Shown here: positions 32,545 to 45,532 of the stretch, one piece after another
How positions within the stretch are numbered: position 1 is the stretch's first letter
Layout of the letters: every line of letters begins with the position of its first letter
Assembly: GCA_943704425.1 (NCBI GenBank)
Contig: CALSCP010001513.1
Location: forward strand, 22,016 to 71,276
DNA from: Ministeria vibrans ATCC 50519
Taxonomy: Eukaryota > Opisthokonta > Filasterea
Direction of reading: 5' to 3'
Length of the DNA: 49,261 nucleotides
Position numbers and translations under genes: made by a program
Notes under the pieces: generated by a model
The model's input: the letters and a program-made list of their open reading frames with translations, nothing else
Told to the model about the DNA's origin: nothing
The model's database searches: none

Positions 32545-34967
32545 TTACAATACAGTCTCTTCGCGAAGATAGTGGTTTCTTCGGCCATCCATTATATTCT
32601 CAAGTGTGCGGGCGACGCTTCCAGTGCGGGCGAGGTCACTCAGGACTGCCTCGCGTGGAATCGTCGGAAAGATTTCCTGCACTTGACGAGCCTGTACATA
32701 GGAAAGAGAGAGAGGGGGTGGAGAACGAAAGAAACAAAGTGGCAGAATGGGTGTTTGTGTGAGAGACTTTTACAGGTGCACTCAGATGCAATACCATGTC
32801 AACGACAGTAGGAACGCGTGCGGCGAGAAGCAGCTCACGCGCACGCTCGTCGTCCATCAGACCAGTCCCTATCAATAAACCAACTCAGCACGCACAAAAA
32901 AAACTCTCTTGAGATAACGTCACAAAGTGCACACCACATACACACACCACATACACACACATCCGCGCACACCACATACACACACACACTCTCTCTCTCA
33001 TACACATATACATACATACCATCCTGATGGGCCTGTTGAGGAGGGGGCGGGGTGGGCCGCCCATCCGCCCTCTGGTGGCGGTGGTGCTGCTGCTGCCCCA
33101 ACAGCCAGCGCCACCACACACCCCAAGCCGCCAGTGACGCCCCTCTGCGCCCCCCTGCCCTCTCCTCCGGTGCCTCTCGCGGCGACTCCTCGCCTCCCAG
33201 CGCAATGCGACAGTACGGACACGACCGACTGCGCTCGAGCCATGCACGCAGACACCCCGCATGAAACAAATGTCCGCACGGCAAAACCTTGGCACTGTTC
33301 ATGGTCTCGCGACAGATGGCACAGTCGTCATTGTTGGCCTTGAGTGCTTCCTCCGTCGCATCGCCATACGCAAAGTCAATGCTCCAGTTGGCCCGTCGGA
33401 AGTTCAAATGCGACACAATGCGTCGACGAAGCGCAAGAAACACCGACCGCATGTTCAACAGAAGAACAACGTCAATGAGCGTCAGCGTGAACCCGTGCAA
33501 CAACTAAAACCAAATCATTGTTACTTCACACACACAAACACATCTTTTTTTCTATCAATTTGCTTCTCTCTCTATCACTTTGTTTCTTTCTCCTTTCTCT
33601 CTATCACTTTGTTTCTCTATCACTTTGTTTCTCTATCACTTTGTTTCTCTATCACTTTGTTTCTCTATCACTTTGTTTCTTTTTCTCTCTCTCTATCACT
33701 TTGTTTCTTTCTCTCTCTCTCTATCACTTTGTTTCTTTTCTCCCTCCTTCCTCCTTTCTCTCTCGCTCTCTATCACTTTGTTTCTTTCTCCTTTCTCTCT
33801 TTCTCTCTCTCTCGATATTCTTTCCCTTTTCCCTCTCTCTCTCTATCACTCGATGTTCTTTCTCCCTCCTTTTCACACACACACTCTCTCTCTTCTTTCC
33901 TTACCAAGATGTGCCAGTAATGAGCGAGCGTCAAAAGATGTACAGTAACATCGGTGTACAGCTCAATGTGGTACATGGCAAGAGAGCGATGCTCGTACGC
34001 ACTGGTCCCTTGTCCGTTGCGCGTGTCGTACAGGTGCACCGCAAGCTTCATCAGTGTCTGTGCACTCTCCACACACAGAATCACACACTATGCACAGGTT
34101 GTTTTTCTTACAATATCTCAATCATCCCAATATGTTGCGTACTTCACAGGTGAGCAGCAGTATGAGCGACCATCCGCCCCCTTGAGTGCCGCAAAAGTAC
34201 ACACACGCCGCACACCAGAGCGGAATGATAAACAGAATCGTCGCCAACGACGGAACAATCCGCTTGTGATCGTCGGGTCGTGAGCCAGAGGGAAGTGCAG
34301 TGATCTACACAAAGATATGGATTCTTCTTATTCGCTACAAAAATACACTACCAAGCTGTTTCGTTACGTATTCGAAGCGATCGCGACAGAGCAACGAAAA
34401 GACTCGCAGGAAGCCCAGCAATGAAAAGTACGAGGTCCACAGCAGCAGCTCAAGCATCACCGGTTCCATCAGAGCCCCGATACAGACAATTTTGAACAGG
34501 ATAATGTTCAAGAGTCGCTCGTACATGGACTATACACATCACATCACCACACATATACATAGCACAAGAGTAAGTTTTTGTTGTGTGCTCCTTTTCGCTT
34601 TCTCAGCACATTCCGTCACCGTACCTGCCGCTCACTGTGTCGCAGTTCACCAAATACCATGTGCTGTATGGCTATGGCCACGTGGATGAAGATGCAGTAA
34701 GCGCTGTTGACCTGAAGAACATTCAATTGCGTTTTTTTCAGACAGCGAAGTAAACAATGTGCTTTGTTTGGTTTTCTCGCCACGTACCAGCACAAGCGTG
34801 TGTAGTACACTCAATGAGCGCGCCGTCTCGATGATAAACCGCGCCGGCAACTCCAAGCGAACTTGCGAGAACCACTCTCCATTGCGGATCAAAAGCACCG
34901 GCTCAACCGCAATAGCCAGCACTGCCGCCATGCTCGCAAGCGAGTATATGGCCAGTGCACTCGGCAT
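32545..34967 (-). CDS. AMFR: AMFR/gp78-like ER RING E3 ubiquitin ligase with CUE domain
   Basis: ER-associated degradation ligase. Eight exons: 34967-34788, 34711-34625, 34529-34368, 34304-34143, 34066-33905, 33503-33020, 32868-32774, 32691-32545; 492 residues (animal gp78 643). The N-terminal half has several hydrophobic helices (for example NIILFKIVCIGALMEPVML, PSLATILFIIPLWCAACVYF) and DRFEY at a junction, as in gp78. RING-H2: CAICRETM, KVLPCGHLFHAGCL, WLERSRSCPYCR. A Pro/Gln-rich linker follows, then the CUE domain VQEIFPTIPREAVLSDLARTGSVARTLENIMDGR. No clear C-terminal VIM or G2BR helix, so the protein is shorter than gp78; Hrd1 lacks CUE, which favours gp78. Three consecutive exons are exactly 162 nt. 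Confidence 0.88.
32929..33020. repeat. (CA)n/CACATA repeat
   Basis: CACACCACATACACACAC units in the AMFR-like intron next to the exon 6 donor. Confidence 0.85.
33504..33904. repeat. CTATCACTTTGTTTC minisatellite filling a 401-bp AMFR intron
   Basis: About a dozen CTCTATCACTTTGTTTC units with variable CT spacers (best 33570-33860), including five almost perfect 19-mers at 33599-33680. Purine in the AMFR transcript. This is the densest array of the dispersed repeat after 1-345. Confidence 0.92.
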
Positions 34968-35100
34968 GGCAAGTCAACGATTAAAATGAACAGTCTGAGT
35001 ATCGATTATCGAAATTTAAAGTACGACGAGTAGTTTTTTTGTACAGTTTTAGATTGATTGATTTCCCACGATTCCCGCGTGTTAGCTGTTGATAATTGAT
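34968..35100. promoter_or_regulatory. Divergent promoter region, AMFR-like / importin
   Basis: 133 bp between start codons; contains ATCGATTATCGAAAT and a T-run. The promoter role is inferred. Confidence 0.5.
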
Positions 35101-38100
35101 ATGGGATCGCATCAAGGCGGGCACACCATCGATGACCAGACGATGCTTGCCGGCATCCATGAAGTAGACACCCCACCTCCTTTTCCCTCCGCTCTCACCG
35201 CACGCTCCCCTCCCTTCCTCCTCCCCCTGCTGCTGCTGCTGCTCCGCGTCTACCCCCCTCCTCACCGTCCCATTGTCTCTTGCAGCAAGTCGACATCCTG
35301 TATTCGTCGGCAAGCACGCCGGCAGACATCCTGCAGGCCAACGAGTGGCTTGCGCGCTTCCAAACCAACCCTGCCATGTGGAACTTGTTTGAACTGACCA
35401 TCAGCGTGAACCAGCGGTCCGAAGTGCGCTTCTTTGGCGCCAATGCCGCTTTGAGTTTGGTCAAAAACAATTGGGAGGGCATTTCGGCGAACCATCAGAT
35501 GCAGTTTAGTATGGCTCTCGTGCGCGAAGCCGTCAACGACGCCGACCTGCGCGGTCGCAATGGGCAGTTTGTGGCGGCGCTCTTTGTAAAGCTCATCCAG
35601 GCGGTGACTGTCTGCGCCATTCACCTGCACGACCGCTGGCCCGACCCCCTCGCTCACTTGTGCTATCAATTCATCATGAACGACAGCCCAGACGAGAACA
35701 TCCCCCTTGTCTTTCGCAAACACGCCCTCTTGACCATGGTGCGCGTCGTGAGCGAAGAGGCGTCGTCGAGTCTACTCGCCAGAAATCGCGTGCAGTCTCT
35801 GCGCGATCGTCTGCGTCTCTCCTCCGACACCTACGTTGTCTCGACCATCGCCGATGTTCTCACCAGTCCAACGTGTCCGCCCGAGACCACCTGTGAGGCA
35901 CTCCGTTGCCTCGTCGAGTGGTCCACCAACGAACTTGTCTCCTGCACGTCCGTCTGGCAGCGCATCGGACCAGCTGTGTTTGACCATCTCGTTGCGGCGG
36001 CTCTCCACTCCGACGACTGCACCTTTGACGAGGACAACACCACCGTGTTTCACAATGCGGCTACGGCCCTCGAAAGTCTCCTGGAAAACGGTGCACTTGA
36101 AAAGGAGGTTGAACTGTGCTGGCGCAAGGTCATTCCACGCCTCCTCTCGCTCCAGCAACTTGCCGCCGACGCACTCAGTGCAGATCACAAGATCCGCCTG
36201 GCCCTCTACAGCCGTGCTGTGTCTGCCTTCTGCTCGACATGCCCTGCAATGCTCTTGCGTGTCCCCGAAGCGCAGTGCGAGCAGCGTGAACAGGCACTGA
36301 TTCTGCTGCGTTTCCTTGAACACCTTGCAATCCTTCCTGGGGACTTTGGCACGCACGATGAGGCGCGCGAGAGCTGCTCGGACCACGCTCTCAACGCCTG
36401 GACCGACGTGTGTGCGCAGCGCGAACACATTCTCAACGTGGCCGACACCGAGGCGGCCGGGGCGCTTGCTGCCGCCGCTCTGCCCTTTTTTGACGACGTC
36501 TTTCTGTCCATGGCGCGTGGCGTCATCCGCAAGCTCCAGCTTCCTCTCCCCATTTTTAGTTCGTTGCCCGTTGGCTCTGCCATTGGCCCCAACACCCTGC
36601 CGGCGACGGCGAGCGTAGTCGACGACGATGTCGTCAAGGAGTCGGCAGCGTACCGTGAGCGTGCCGTCGACACTCTGCTGTGCTTGGCCAACAGTGACTT
36701 CAGCGAACACACGTTCAACATTGTGTGTCGCGAGGCGCTCGTCGCGGCTCTCGAAGCTTCGGATGCGCGCACCGTCGAGGCGTGCCTGTATGTGCTGCAG
36801 TCTCTCAGCGACAACGTTGTCACTCAAACGCAGTCGGCCAATGTTGAGATGGCCCTCTCGTTGCTCACCCAGGCCATTGCGCTGCACCCGCGCGTCCACT
36901 TTCGTGCCCTTCACCTCATCGGCGCTCTTGCCCAATTCCTCGCCAACAACAACCGCTACGTGCGCCCGTCCATCGAACTGGCCCTGGCCAGTATGAGTGA
37001 TCATCCAGGTGCTGCGTCGTACGCCTTGCGAATGGTCCTCGAGGAGAACAGCGAGTGGATCAGTTCTGATGTGTCCATCGCGACGTCCCTTATCGAAACG
37101 GTCAGCGACAACTTGCTTGCCGTTGATGTGCAGGACGCCAAACGGCTCACCCTCGGCGTAGCTAGTCTTATCTCGGTTCTGCCCGATCCAACCGCACGCG
37201 TTGCTGCCCTCCAACGCCTGTGTCGTCAACCTCTCGAGCGACTCGCCGAAGTGCACGCACAGCTGAGTAGTGGTGAAGGGACGCTTGCAAAGGAAATGGA
37301 CAGCGCGTGTGCCGACATGCTGCGTCTGTTGATTGCGGCGGTGCTCAAGTCGTCAATGGGGATGGAAGTGGCTGCGGGCACAGTTCATCCGGCCGTGGCC
37401 GTCCTTGGCGACGCCTGGCCCCTCCTCAGTGCTCTCTTTGCGTCCCCCATTGGAGGCAGTGCGGAGTCGGGCCGTCTCGCGTGGGATCTTATTATGACGT
37501 TTATCCGCACGACCGGACGCCACATGCGCGACTTTGTCAGTGCAATTGTGTCTGCGGTGATTGGCACACGACGTACATATGGACATGCGAGCACGGCAGT
37601 TGCAGCGGGCGTGCTCATTGGCGAGTACGGGGCGCACCCTGAGATGGCACAGACGGTTGTTGAGCTGCTTGAGCACGTTGCACTGCCCTTCCTGCTGGCG
37701 CCGGCCGACTGGCCTCTGCGCCCCGACCTTGCAACCAACACTCTCAACATGGTCGTCAAGGCACTCAAGCACACCCCACATGTGCTGCTGGGTCTTTCGC
37801 ACGTGCTCAACCCGCTCCTCGAGTGCGTCACCCACTTGTGCCTTGCGCCCGAGCACCCCACTGCACGTGCCGCCTGCCATGTTATTCAGAACCTGTGCCA
37901 ACTGTCGCCCTCGCACCCAGCTGCCGCGCAGGCGCTGCAGCAGTGCGGCGCCATGTGGTCGCGTCAGCTGCTGGCGGGCATCGGAGGGCACTCTGCGCGC
38001 GACCTGTTTCCCAATATGACCGATGCACTGCTCGCAATGGGCACGGCCGCCGGCCTCGACACGTCCGTCGCCTGGTGTGCCGACGCCCTTGCCACGCCGG

Positions 38101-38231
38101 GTTTCCCGCGCCCCGGTGTCTCCGACGATGACAAACAGGCCGTTCTTGATGCCATGCGCCACTCAGGGCACCGCAAAAACATGTACAAGAGCGGGCTGCA
38201 GCTGCTCACCGAGTCCAGTCGCCATGTATAG
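35101..38231 (+). CDS. IPO13/TNPO3: Importin-13/transportin-3-type karyopherin beta
   Basis: Nuclear transport receptor (in animals, SR proteins for TNPO3; Mago-Y14 and others for IPO13). Exon 1 35101-35163 encodes 21 residues; after a 122-bp intron, exon 2 (35286-38231) holds the remaining 981 with no further introns; 1,002 residues (family about 920-960). N-terminus: ILYSSASTPADILQANEWLARFQTNPAMWNL is the typical HEAT 1 of this subfamily, where a 'Y/xxx A..WL..FQ....AW' pattern is usual. HEAT 2 follows with VRFFGANAALSLVKNNW. The rest is alpha-solenoid HEAT repeats with low similarity. Which of IPO13 and TNPO3 it matches better cannot be settled by eye. Long antisense ORFs inside it are shadows. 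Confidence 0.88.
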
Positions 38232-38374
38232 TCTCCCTTTTGTTTCTTTCACTTTGTTTCTTTCCCCCTCTCTTTTGCTTTTCTCTTTTGTTTTGTTCAT
38301 TTTTACATTGCAAACACACACACACACAATTAATATGGATAAGGAGAGCAAGGGAGAAGTGAGATCAGAGTTAT

Positions 38375-39804
<1,430 letters not shown>

Positions 39805-39982
39805 CGTTCAATCAAATACACACACACAGGATATAGCAGTCGATAAGTAAAATAACCAGTCAAGGCTGAAGAAACGCGTTTGATCTGACTCATTTGGCAT
39901 TTGCGTTGCGATCAAGCAATTCTGTGTCGCGTGCAAATTGCAAAAAAAAATCAAATCATTTTTGACAGCCGCACACGCCGCC
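39805..39982. promoter_or_regulatory. Divergent promoter region, PSPH / orphan
   Basis: 178 bp between start codons, CA-rich near PSPH. The promoter role is inferred. Confidence 0.45.
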
Positions 39983-42900
39983 ATGTCGACCTCTGTGGCA
40001 CGGCTGGTGATGCGGTTACGTCGTGCGCGCAGCCCGAGCACGATTGCTGCGGCACTGCCGGCAGACCTGACGAAAACATCATCAGAGCGACTCGTCAACG
40101 AGCTTCTGTCCGTGCCCCTCGTACAGGCCCGCCCGCACCCCTACACGGCGGTGTATCTTGGTGATGCTCTTGTCTCGAGGCATGGGGCGACCGAGAGCGC
40201 CTTCAAGTGCTACCTGTACGCCGCGCCAAACGACCGGATTGCCCCGATTGTCAAGCAGCTTTCATCCGTGCCTGCGTCCGCCTTCGCTGCCACCGACCCC
40301 ATCAACGACGTTCTCAAGCGTGTGCAGACGGACGAGGAGGCTTTGGTGGCGCTGAGACGCCTCGACCCGAAGAATTCGAGCGACCTCATTCAGAAGTATG
40401 TACTGGACAAGACGAGCAACATTGGTGGCATTGTCGACCGAGCGCTGCAGGCGACGTCGTCGGCAAGCCTCGAGCGGGTTGCCGAAGATCCCCACAACCT
40501 TGTGCAGTCATTGTCTTCTTCGGCAACCTCGCTGCCCACACACGACCAGGTGGACATGGTCACGCAGCTGCTGACTCTTGGCAACGACGCAGCCGCCCTG
40601 GTGCCCGCTCTGCAAGCGCCCTGGAGCAATCCAATGGCCATCGAGCTGCTGCATCGCGCCACTAAAAACATTTCCACAACAAAGGACAATGGCATTATCA
40701 TGAGCTGGGCCGTGCCTCTGTCGCTCCTCAAGCAGGGCATCCCCTGGTCAATGCAGGTCGTCAACGCCGCGGCCAAGTGGGACTTGGCGTACGCCCAAGA
40801 GTGCCGCAGAATGGACGTGGCGCCAACGCGTTTGTTGGAGTCGGCACTCTTTCAAGGCTTGAGCCTCACTCCAAATCTGGCGGCGTTGTCCCTGGCACCC
40901 TTTGTGCTTCCGCTGTCCAAAGATGTGCCCGCCAGCGCCCAGTTCGACTCCACCTTCAAGCGCAGCGTCGTGCAGCCGGGAGACATTTTCAAACACTTCC
41001 TGCAGTCGCGCGTGTCGCTCAACGCGCCCGTCTCCTACCCCGACTACTTTCAGTACCTTTTGCACGCCACCTCTGTCATGGCCCTGTGCGATCGCCTGAT
41101 CCCATCCCAAAAAACCGCCCTGCAGTACCGTCTCAACAAGTTTGCCGTTTTGGGCGCTGCCAACGATGTCTCAGCGCTCAACGACGAGCTCGCCGACGCT
41201 CTGGCCAGCTCACGCCTACAATACCGTCCAAAAATCTACGAGGCGTTCTTTTCAGCACTGGCCAACCATTCCATTCCTTTTGCACTCCTTGACGCCATGC
41301 CTCACATTGTCAACTACGGCGCCGCATGCGACGAAGTGGGGGTGCCCGTTGCCGCAACTGCCGTCACCGACATTTTTCTCAGTGCTTGCTCCATGACCAA
41401 CATCACAGGGAAGAACCTGCCCACACCATACCGCATGCACATACAAAGGGATCACTCGCTTGAGAGGCGGAACCTCGCGACCAAGGCGGGGCGCAAGGAG
41501 GCCTTTGAGGATGCGCTGCTCAACTGCTTGCAGCTTGTCGACGGGCTCAAAAAACTGCGCAACATTACACACGAGACGCACCCTGCTATGTTGCGCACCG
41601 CCTTTGCTGCTTGCGTTCCGTCCTTTCTCGCTTTGCACAATCTCGTCGACACTGTCGTCGAGAATTCGCAGCTTTCATCCCTCGACAACCCGTCTCTTCT
41701 CGTCGTCATGTACTTTGCGCGTGGCAAGCCCTACCGATTCGACGGTCTCCTTGACAAGTGTCTTGACATTTTTATCAAGCGCGAGGTCTCGCTACCGTGG
41801 CTCCGCGGTGCGCGCTTGCAGTGTGCTATGCGTGCCGTGATCCGACACGACTACGAAGCGGCCATCAACTACATTAATGGGGACGAAGATATCGCCGTTG
41901 AAGTGGTGCGTCTGATCCAGTACAAGAACCCCTGGAACATCCTCAAGAAGACGCGCTATTTAGAGCAATTCAGTAAGGCGATTGACATGCCGATTGTGTA
42001 CGAGCGGGCGGTGCGTCGTTTGGCACTGCGTCTAGGGCGGCATCCCAAGACGACGCTGCCTTTGCTTGCGCGTGTGGCCCCTGAGCGCATGGAAGACAGT
42101 CTTCTCATGGTCGCCTTCTCCGCGTACACCCACCCGCAGCCCGGTCGTCCGCGCTCCGAGTCGCTCAAGAATCGCGATGAGCGAGTCACATCGGCCCTCC
42201 AGATGGTGGTGGAGTTTGCAACTGAGCGCGCGCGTGTAGGCGTGCCCCTCTCCGTCAACCGCATCAAGGTGGAGGCACTGCGCACGTTGACGCACGCTGG
42301 GTCTCTGAGGTATGCTGAAACGCTGCTCAATGAGCTGTTGGCAGACGGTTTCTTTGACGAGCCGGACCGCGTACACGAGCGCGTGGCCTACAGCGTCGCA
42401 CACCTGATGATTCGTATGAGGCAGTCTCAAAGGACCGGGGAAAACAACGAGGATTGGTCGCTGGTCAGGTCGGCCGGAATTCTTCACGCGCTGCGCGTGC
42501 TCCCGATTGCCCAGCGCCGCCTTTTAGAATACGCTACCGAAGAAGGCTGTGTGCGCGGCGCTACGCAGCTGCTGCACCACACTCTGGGTGTGCGCACCCC
42601 CGAGGTTGCTCGCTCCATGGCCTTGTACAATGTCCCCGCAGCCCTGACCATTGATCCGACGGGTGCCTTCCTGCTTGATAATCCCCGACTATGGCAAGAT
42701 CTCGATTGCGATGACTACCCCAACTTTCTTGAGGCACAACCGAGCGAGCTCATTGCCGCTCGCAGTCAGTGCCTCGCCCAGATTGCGTGGAAAGTCGGCC
42801 TGACGGATGTGATTGGGACGTGCCTGGCGCACGAAGTACCCATTCCCCTGCCCGTCAAGGTTGAAATGGTCAGGCAGGTGCCAATTGAGGAGGATATTTC

Positions 42901-43789
42901 CGAATTTGTTGCCATCCTGGCACACGACGAGACAGACGAGGAAGCGCGCCAGAAGATCTTTGAGGCTGGTGCCGTCTCTCTACTGACTCTAGATTGCAGT
43001 CGCGAGACGGTCTTATCGGCGTCTGTTCTGTTGAGCTTGTGCACGACGCACGAGAGGAGCCCCGAGACACTTGCACTGTTTGCCTCGCGATGCGAGAGCC
43101 TGCTCAGCCAGCCGCGTCTTGAGGACGACACTAGCGAAGAAGACGCGGTCCTCGCCCTGTCGCCGTATTTGTGGCAGTCGCACGACACCGTCCCTGCAAT
43201 TTGGGCGCTGGTCGAGCGACAAGTGGAGCCACGGCTCCCCGAGGTGACTGCGACGACTGAGCCACGCACGCGTGCCATGCTCGCCTTTGCAAGGCAGGAT
43301 ATGACCCAACTGGCCGCAGACCCGGAAGCGCTGGCCTCCCTTGAGCACATTGATCCCCGCATGACGCTGCTTGCGACCATTCGTGCTGTGAAGTCGCGTC
43401 GCGCAGATGCTCTGGCCGTCGCCAAGCACGTCATTCGCGTGCCTGTTCCCAGCGACTTGGACGAAATGCGCGCAGAGTTGGTGCTGGCTGTCGAGACGCC
43501 TGACGAGCTTAGGTCGCTGCTGGCTGAGATGCCACTCGACGCGGGTGAACGGACCCTCCTGGCGTTTCTGGAGTGCTCCCCGAGCCTGGCACTGCCGGTT
43601 CTTGAACAAGCGTCGCTCGACAACCTTATTCTCCCACAGGTCATTTTCACCCACATTGCCGACGACCTCCTCCGCAACCCTACCACGCATCCCAGCAGCG
43701 TCATCCGTCTTCTGCGCACCACGCCCTACGAACACCGCGTCCACCCCTCCTTTGCCTCCGTCTGGGCCCGACTCGCTGGATTCACTTAA
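39983..43789 (+). CDS. Intronless giant helical protein, unknown function (possible mitochondrial targeting)
   Basis: 1,268 residues in one exon. The start is taken at the ATG giving MSTSVARLVMRLRRARSPST; the longer reading begins at a non-ATG codon. The N-terminus is Arg/Ser/Ala-rich with few acids, as expected for a mitochondrial presequence. The remainder is almost entirely alpha-helical with even composition, moderate leucine, and repeated LxxxxxAL...L..A patterns suggesting an alpha-solenoid (PPR-, HEAT- or mTERF-like), but I find no clean repeat consensus. There are no membrane segments, low-complexity tracts or catalytic motifs. A real protein is beyond doubt: an ORF this long in GC-neutral sequence, with strong codon periodicity. 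Homology is unrecognised. An organellar RNA-binding role is inference only. Confidence 0.85.
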   Translation: MSTSVARLVMRLRRARSPSTIAAALPADLTKTSSERLVNELLSVPLVQARPHPYTAVYLGDALVSRHGATESAFKCYLYAAPNDRIAPIVKQLSSVPASAFAATDPINDVLKRVQTDEEALVALRRLDPKNSSDLIQKYVLDKTSNIGGIVDRALQATSSASLERVAEDPHNLVQSLSSSATSLPTHDQVDMVTQLLTLGNDAAALVPALQAPWSNPMAIELLHRATKNISTTKDNGIIMSWAVPLSLLKQGIPWSMQVVNAAAKWDLAYAQECRRMDVAPTRLLESALFQGLSLTPNLAALSLAPFVLPLSKDVPASAQFDSTFKRSVVQPGDIFKHFLQSRVSLNAPVSYPDYFQYLLHATSVMALCDRLIPSQKTALQYRLNKFAVLGAANDVSALNDELADALASSRLQYRPKIYEAFFSALANHSIPFALLDAMPHIVNYGAACDEVGVPVAATAVTDIFLSACSMTNITGKNLPTPYRMHIQRDHSLERRNLATKAGRKEAFEDALLNCLQLVDGLKKLRNITHETHPAMLRTAFAACVPSFLALHNLVDTVVENSQLSSLDNPSLLVVMYFARGKPYRFDGLLDKCLDIFIKREVSLPWLRGARLQCAMRAVIRHDYEAAINYINGDEDIAVEVVRLIQYKNPWNILKKTRYLEQFSKAIDMPIVYERAVRRLALRLGRHPKTTLPLLARVAPERMEDSLLMVAFSAYTHPQPGRPRSESLKNRDERVTSALQMVVEFATERARVGVPLSVNRIKVEALRTLTHAGSLRYAETLLNELLADGFFDEPDRVHERVAYSVAHLMIRMRQSQRTGENNEDWSLVRSAGILHALRVLPIAQRRLLEYATEEGCVRGATQLLHHTLGVRTPEVARSMALYNVPAALTIDPTGAFLLDNPRLWQDLDCDDYPNFLEAQPSELIAARSQCLAQIAWKVGLTDVIGTCLAHEVPIPLPVKVEMVRQVPIEEDISEFVAILAHDETDEEARQKIFEAGAVSLLTLDCSRETVLSASVLLSLCTTHERSPETLALFASRCESLLSQPRLEDDTSEEDAVLALSPYLWQSHDTVPAIWALVERQVEPRLPEVTATTEPRTRAMLAFARQDMTQLAADPEALASLEHIDPRMTLLATIRAVKSRRADALAVAKHVIRVPVPSDLDEMRAELVLAVETPDELRSLLAEMPLDAGERTLLAFLECSPSLALPVLEQASLDNLILPQVIFTHIADDLLRNPTTHPSSVIRLLRTTPYEHRVHPSFASVWARLAGFT

Positions 43790-43799
43790 TGTGCATAAT

Positions 43800-43900
43800 C
43801 AGACATGGAGAGCGACAGAGAGATGGAGAGAGACCGAGAGAGACAGAGAGACAGAGAGACAGAGTCACAGAGAAGAGAACTCGCCAACAATACTCGTGTA
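43800..43900. repeat. GAGAGACAGAGAGACAGAG purine tract
   Basis: Short GA/CAGAG tandem immediately after the orphan stop; reminiscent of, but diverged from, the dispersed purine minisatellite. Confidence 0.6.
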
Positions 43901-43957
43901 TATAAGAATAATTTTTACTACAATTTAACTGTACGTGTGTGTGGTGTGTGTGGGTAG

Positions 43958-45259
43958 TCAGTACCAGTCGAGAAAGAGGAGAATGAAGGAAGCCATGACG
44001 AGAAAGACTAGAATCCACACGCGCATTTCAGCACTGTTCTTCAGGGCCTATGAAAACGGCAGAGACCCCTCACAGTGTCACGAGGGAGAGAGACGTCAAT
44101 TGAGTACATACCTTTTGAAGTTGTTGGTTTCCCTGGAAAACATTCTCTGTTGCTTCGACCATAGTCTGCTGCACTGTTTCGATGTCATTGGCCTGCTCCA
44201 CAATGTGCTGTGTAAACGTTTGCTGCAGACGCGCAATCTCAACCATCTGTGCACAGACAATTGAAAACGAATGAATGAGCGCATTCGTCAATCTCATACG
44301 CATACACACGCACCTGTGATTCGATAGACCGCACATGTTCAAGCTTTGAATCGAGTGCGTTGAATAGCGTTTCGTTCTCCATCGCGAGCATTTGGCGCTC
44401 GTCCGCCGTCAGTCCGTCGTCCTCCTCACCTTCTTGCGCTGCGACCACGACAGTCTCCACTTTGCTGGGGCCCTTCTGCTTCTTCTCGTCTGTCTCTTGT
44501 CTTAGAAGGTTCTCTGCGTTCCTCACAAGATCCCGCTGTTCCATGGCCTTCTCAACACGCACCGCTCTCTGTCGCAACATACAATCCAGCGATGACAGAC
44601 TTTGAAAAGATGACAATGGTGATGTTCAAGATGAATTGGAACATACCTGTTCCGCATAGATAAGTCCCACTCGATTCAGGGATTCCCTGAGTAGTGCAAT
44701 CACACTTCGTTTGTGTTCCGCCTCTTGTCCCTGTTCTGTCGTGGCTAACATTGACCAAGAAACAAGGAGACGCAGAGTCAGAAGCGAGTTGATCGTCACC
44801 TGTTAAACGGCGCGTACCTAACGAGTTTGAGAGCGCCGTGATGGACTCGGTGGCTGCTGTGACACACTTGCTCACTTCCAAATCAATGCTGTCCCTCTCT
44901 TCGTCGCTCATTTCCGACCGTTGTGACGATATGTGCCTGCAAACGCAACGGGTGAGTGGCGCCTCTGTTGCCGTCCTCCCTTACCAGTGTGCGTCGATAT
45001 AGTCCTTTCTGTGTCTCGCCAGAAACTCGCGCAGCTGCACCACGCTCTGGGCGATCTCACGCGCACGAACAGTGAACGGTGAGAGAGGCTTGGACCGTGG
45101 CAGGATGTCCTGCACCAAAGCCAACACGACGCTGTCACTTGTGCCCAGCAGCCACGGTGCCCTTTGACGTACCTGCCCCGCCGCGGAGGATTGTCCTTTG
45201 CGCTGCCTTACGCCTCTAGCAACCGATCTAAAGTCACTAAGGAGATCCTGAGCGACCAT
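43958..45259 (-). CDS. STX18: Syntaxin-18 (ER Qa-SNARE)
   Basis: SNARE for Golgi-to-ER retrograde fusion. Six exons: 45259-44985, 44936-44818, 44744-44647, 44568-44314, 44246-44112, 44047-43958; 323 residues (human 335). The N-terminal helical region (VLALVQDILP, LREFLARHRKDYIDAHW) precedes an acidic linker. The SNARE motif is in exon 5 (EIARLQQTFTQHIVEQANDIETVQ, then ATENVFQGNQQLQKA with the conserved zero-layer region). The C-terminal anchor RVWILVFLVMASFILLFLDWY is diagnostic of syntaxin-18. All junctions restore the frame. Confidence 0.94.
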
Positions 45260-45532
45260 TGTTGAAACGATAAAAGTGAATAGAATAGGAAAATAAATAG
45301 AGAATCGGGAGCTGTACTCAATGTCAAAACAAAACTACATACAAAACAAAGAGCAGCACAATACTTCCGCCGTAGACTCCCAGACAAGAATGTCCCGAAA
45401 GAAGCCCATAAACCCACTGATACACCCATAGAATAATTATTTATATTGAGTTCCTGACTCTTCCTTCGCTCACCAAGTTCACTCCAAACATAAATAACTA
45501 TTTTTTGATCTACGTTTCTTTGTCGCTGTGTC
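45260..45532. promoter_or_regulatory. Divergent promoter region, STX18 / adhesion GPCR
   Basis: 273 bp between start codons, the longest of these spacers; AT-rich with no obvious element. Confidence 0.4.

Noticed and set aside
33518-34153. Phe/Leu/Ser-rich ORFs over the CTATCACTTTGTTTC array
   Set aside because: Translation of a simple repeat inside an AMFR intron. Similar ORFs at 14074-14358, 27717-28118 and 39010-39384 were rejected for the same reason.
35772-37256. 494-residue minus-strand ORF within the importin exon
   Set aside because: Antisense of a conserved HEAT-repeat coding exon; codon-position mirror with no family match. The same holds for 37353-38162.
42766-43722. 318-residue minus-strand ORF within the orphan gene
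   Set aside because: Arg/Ser-rich mirror of the plus-strand frame, no splice or motif support.
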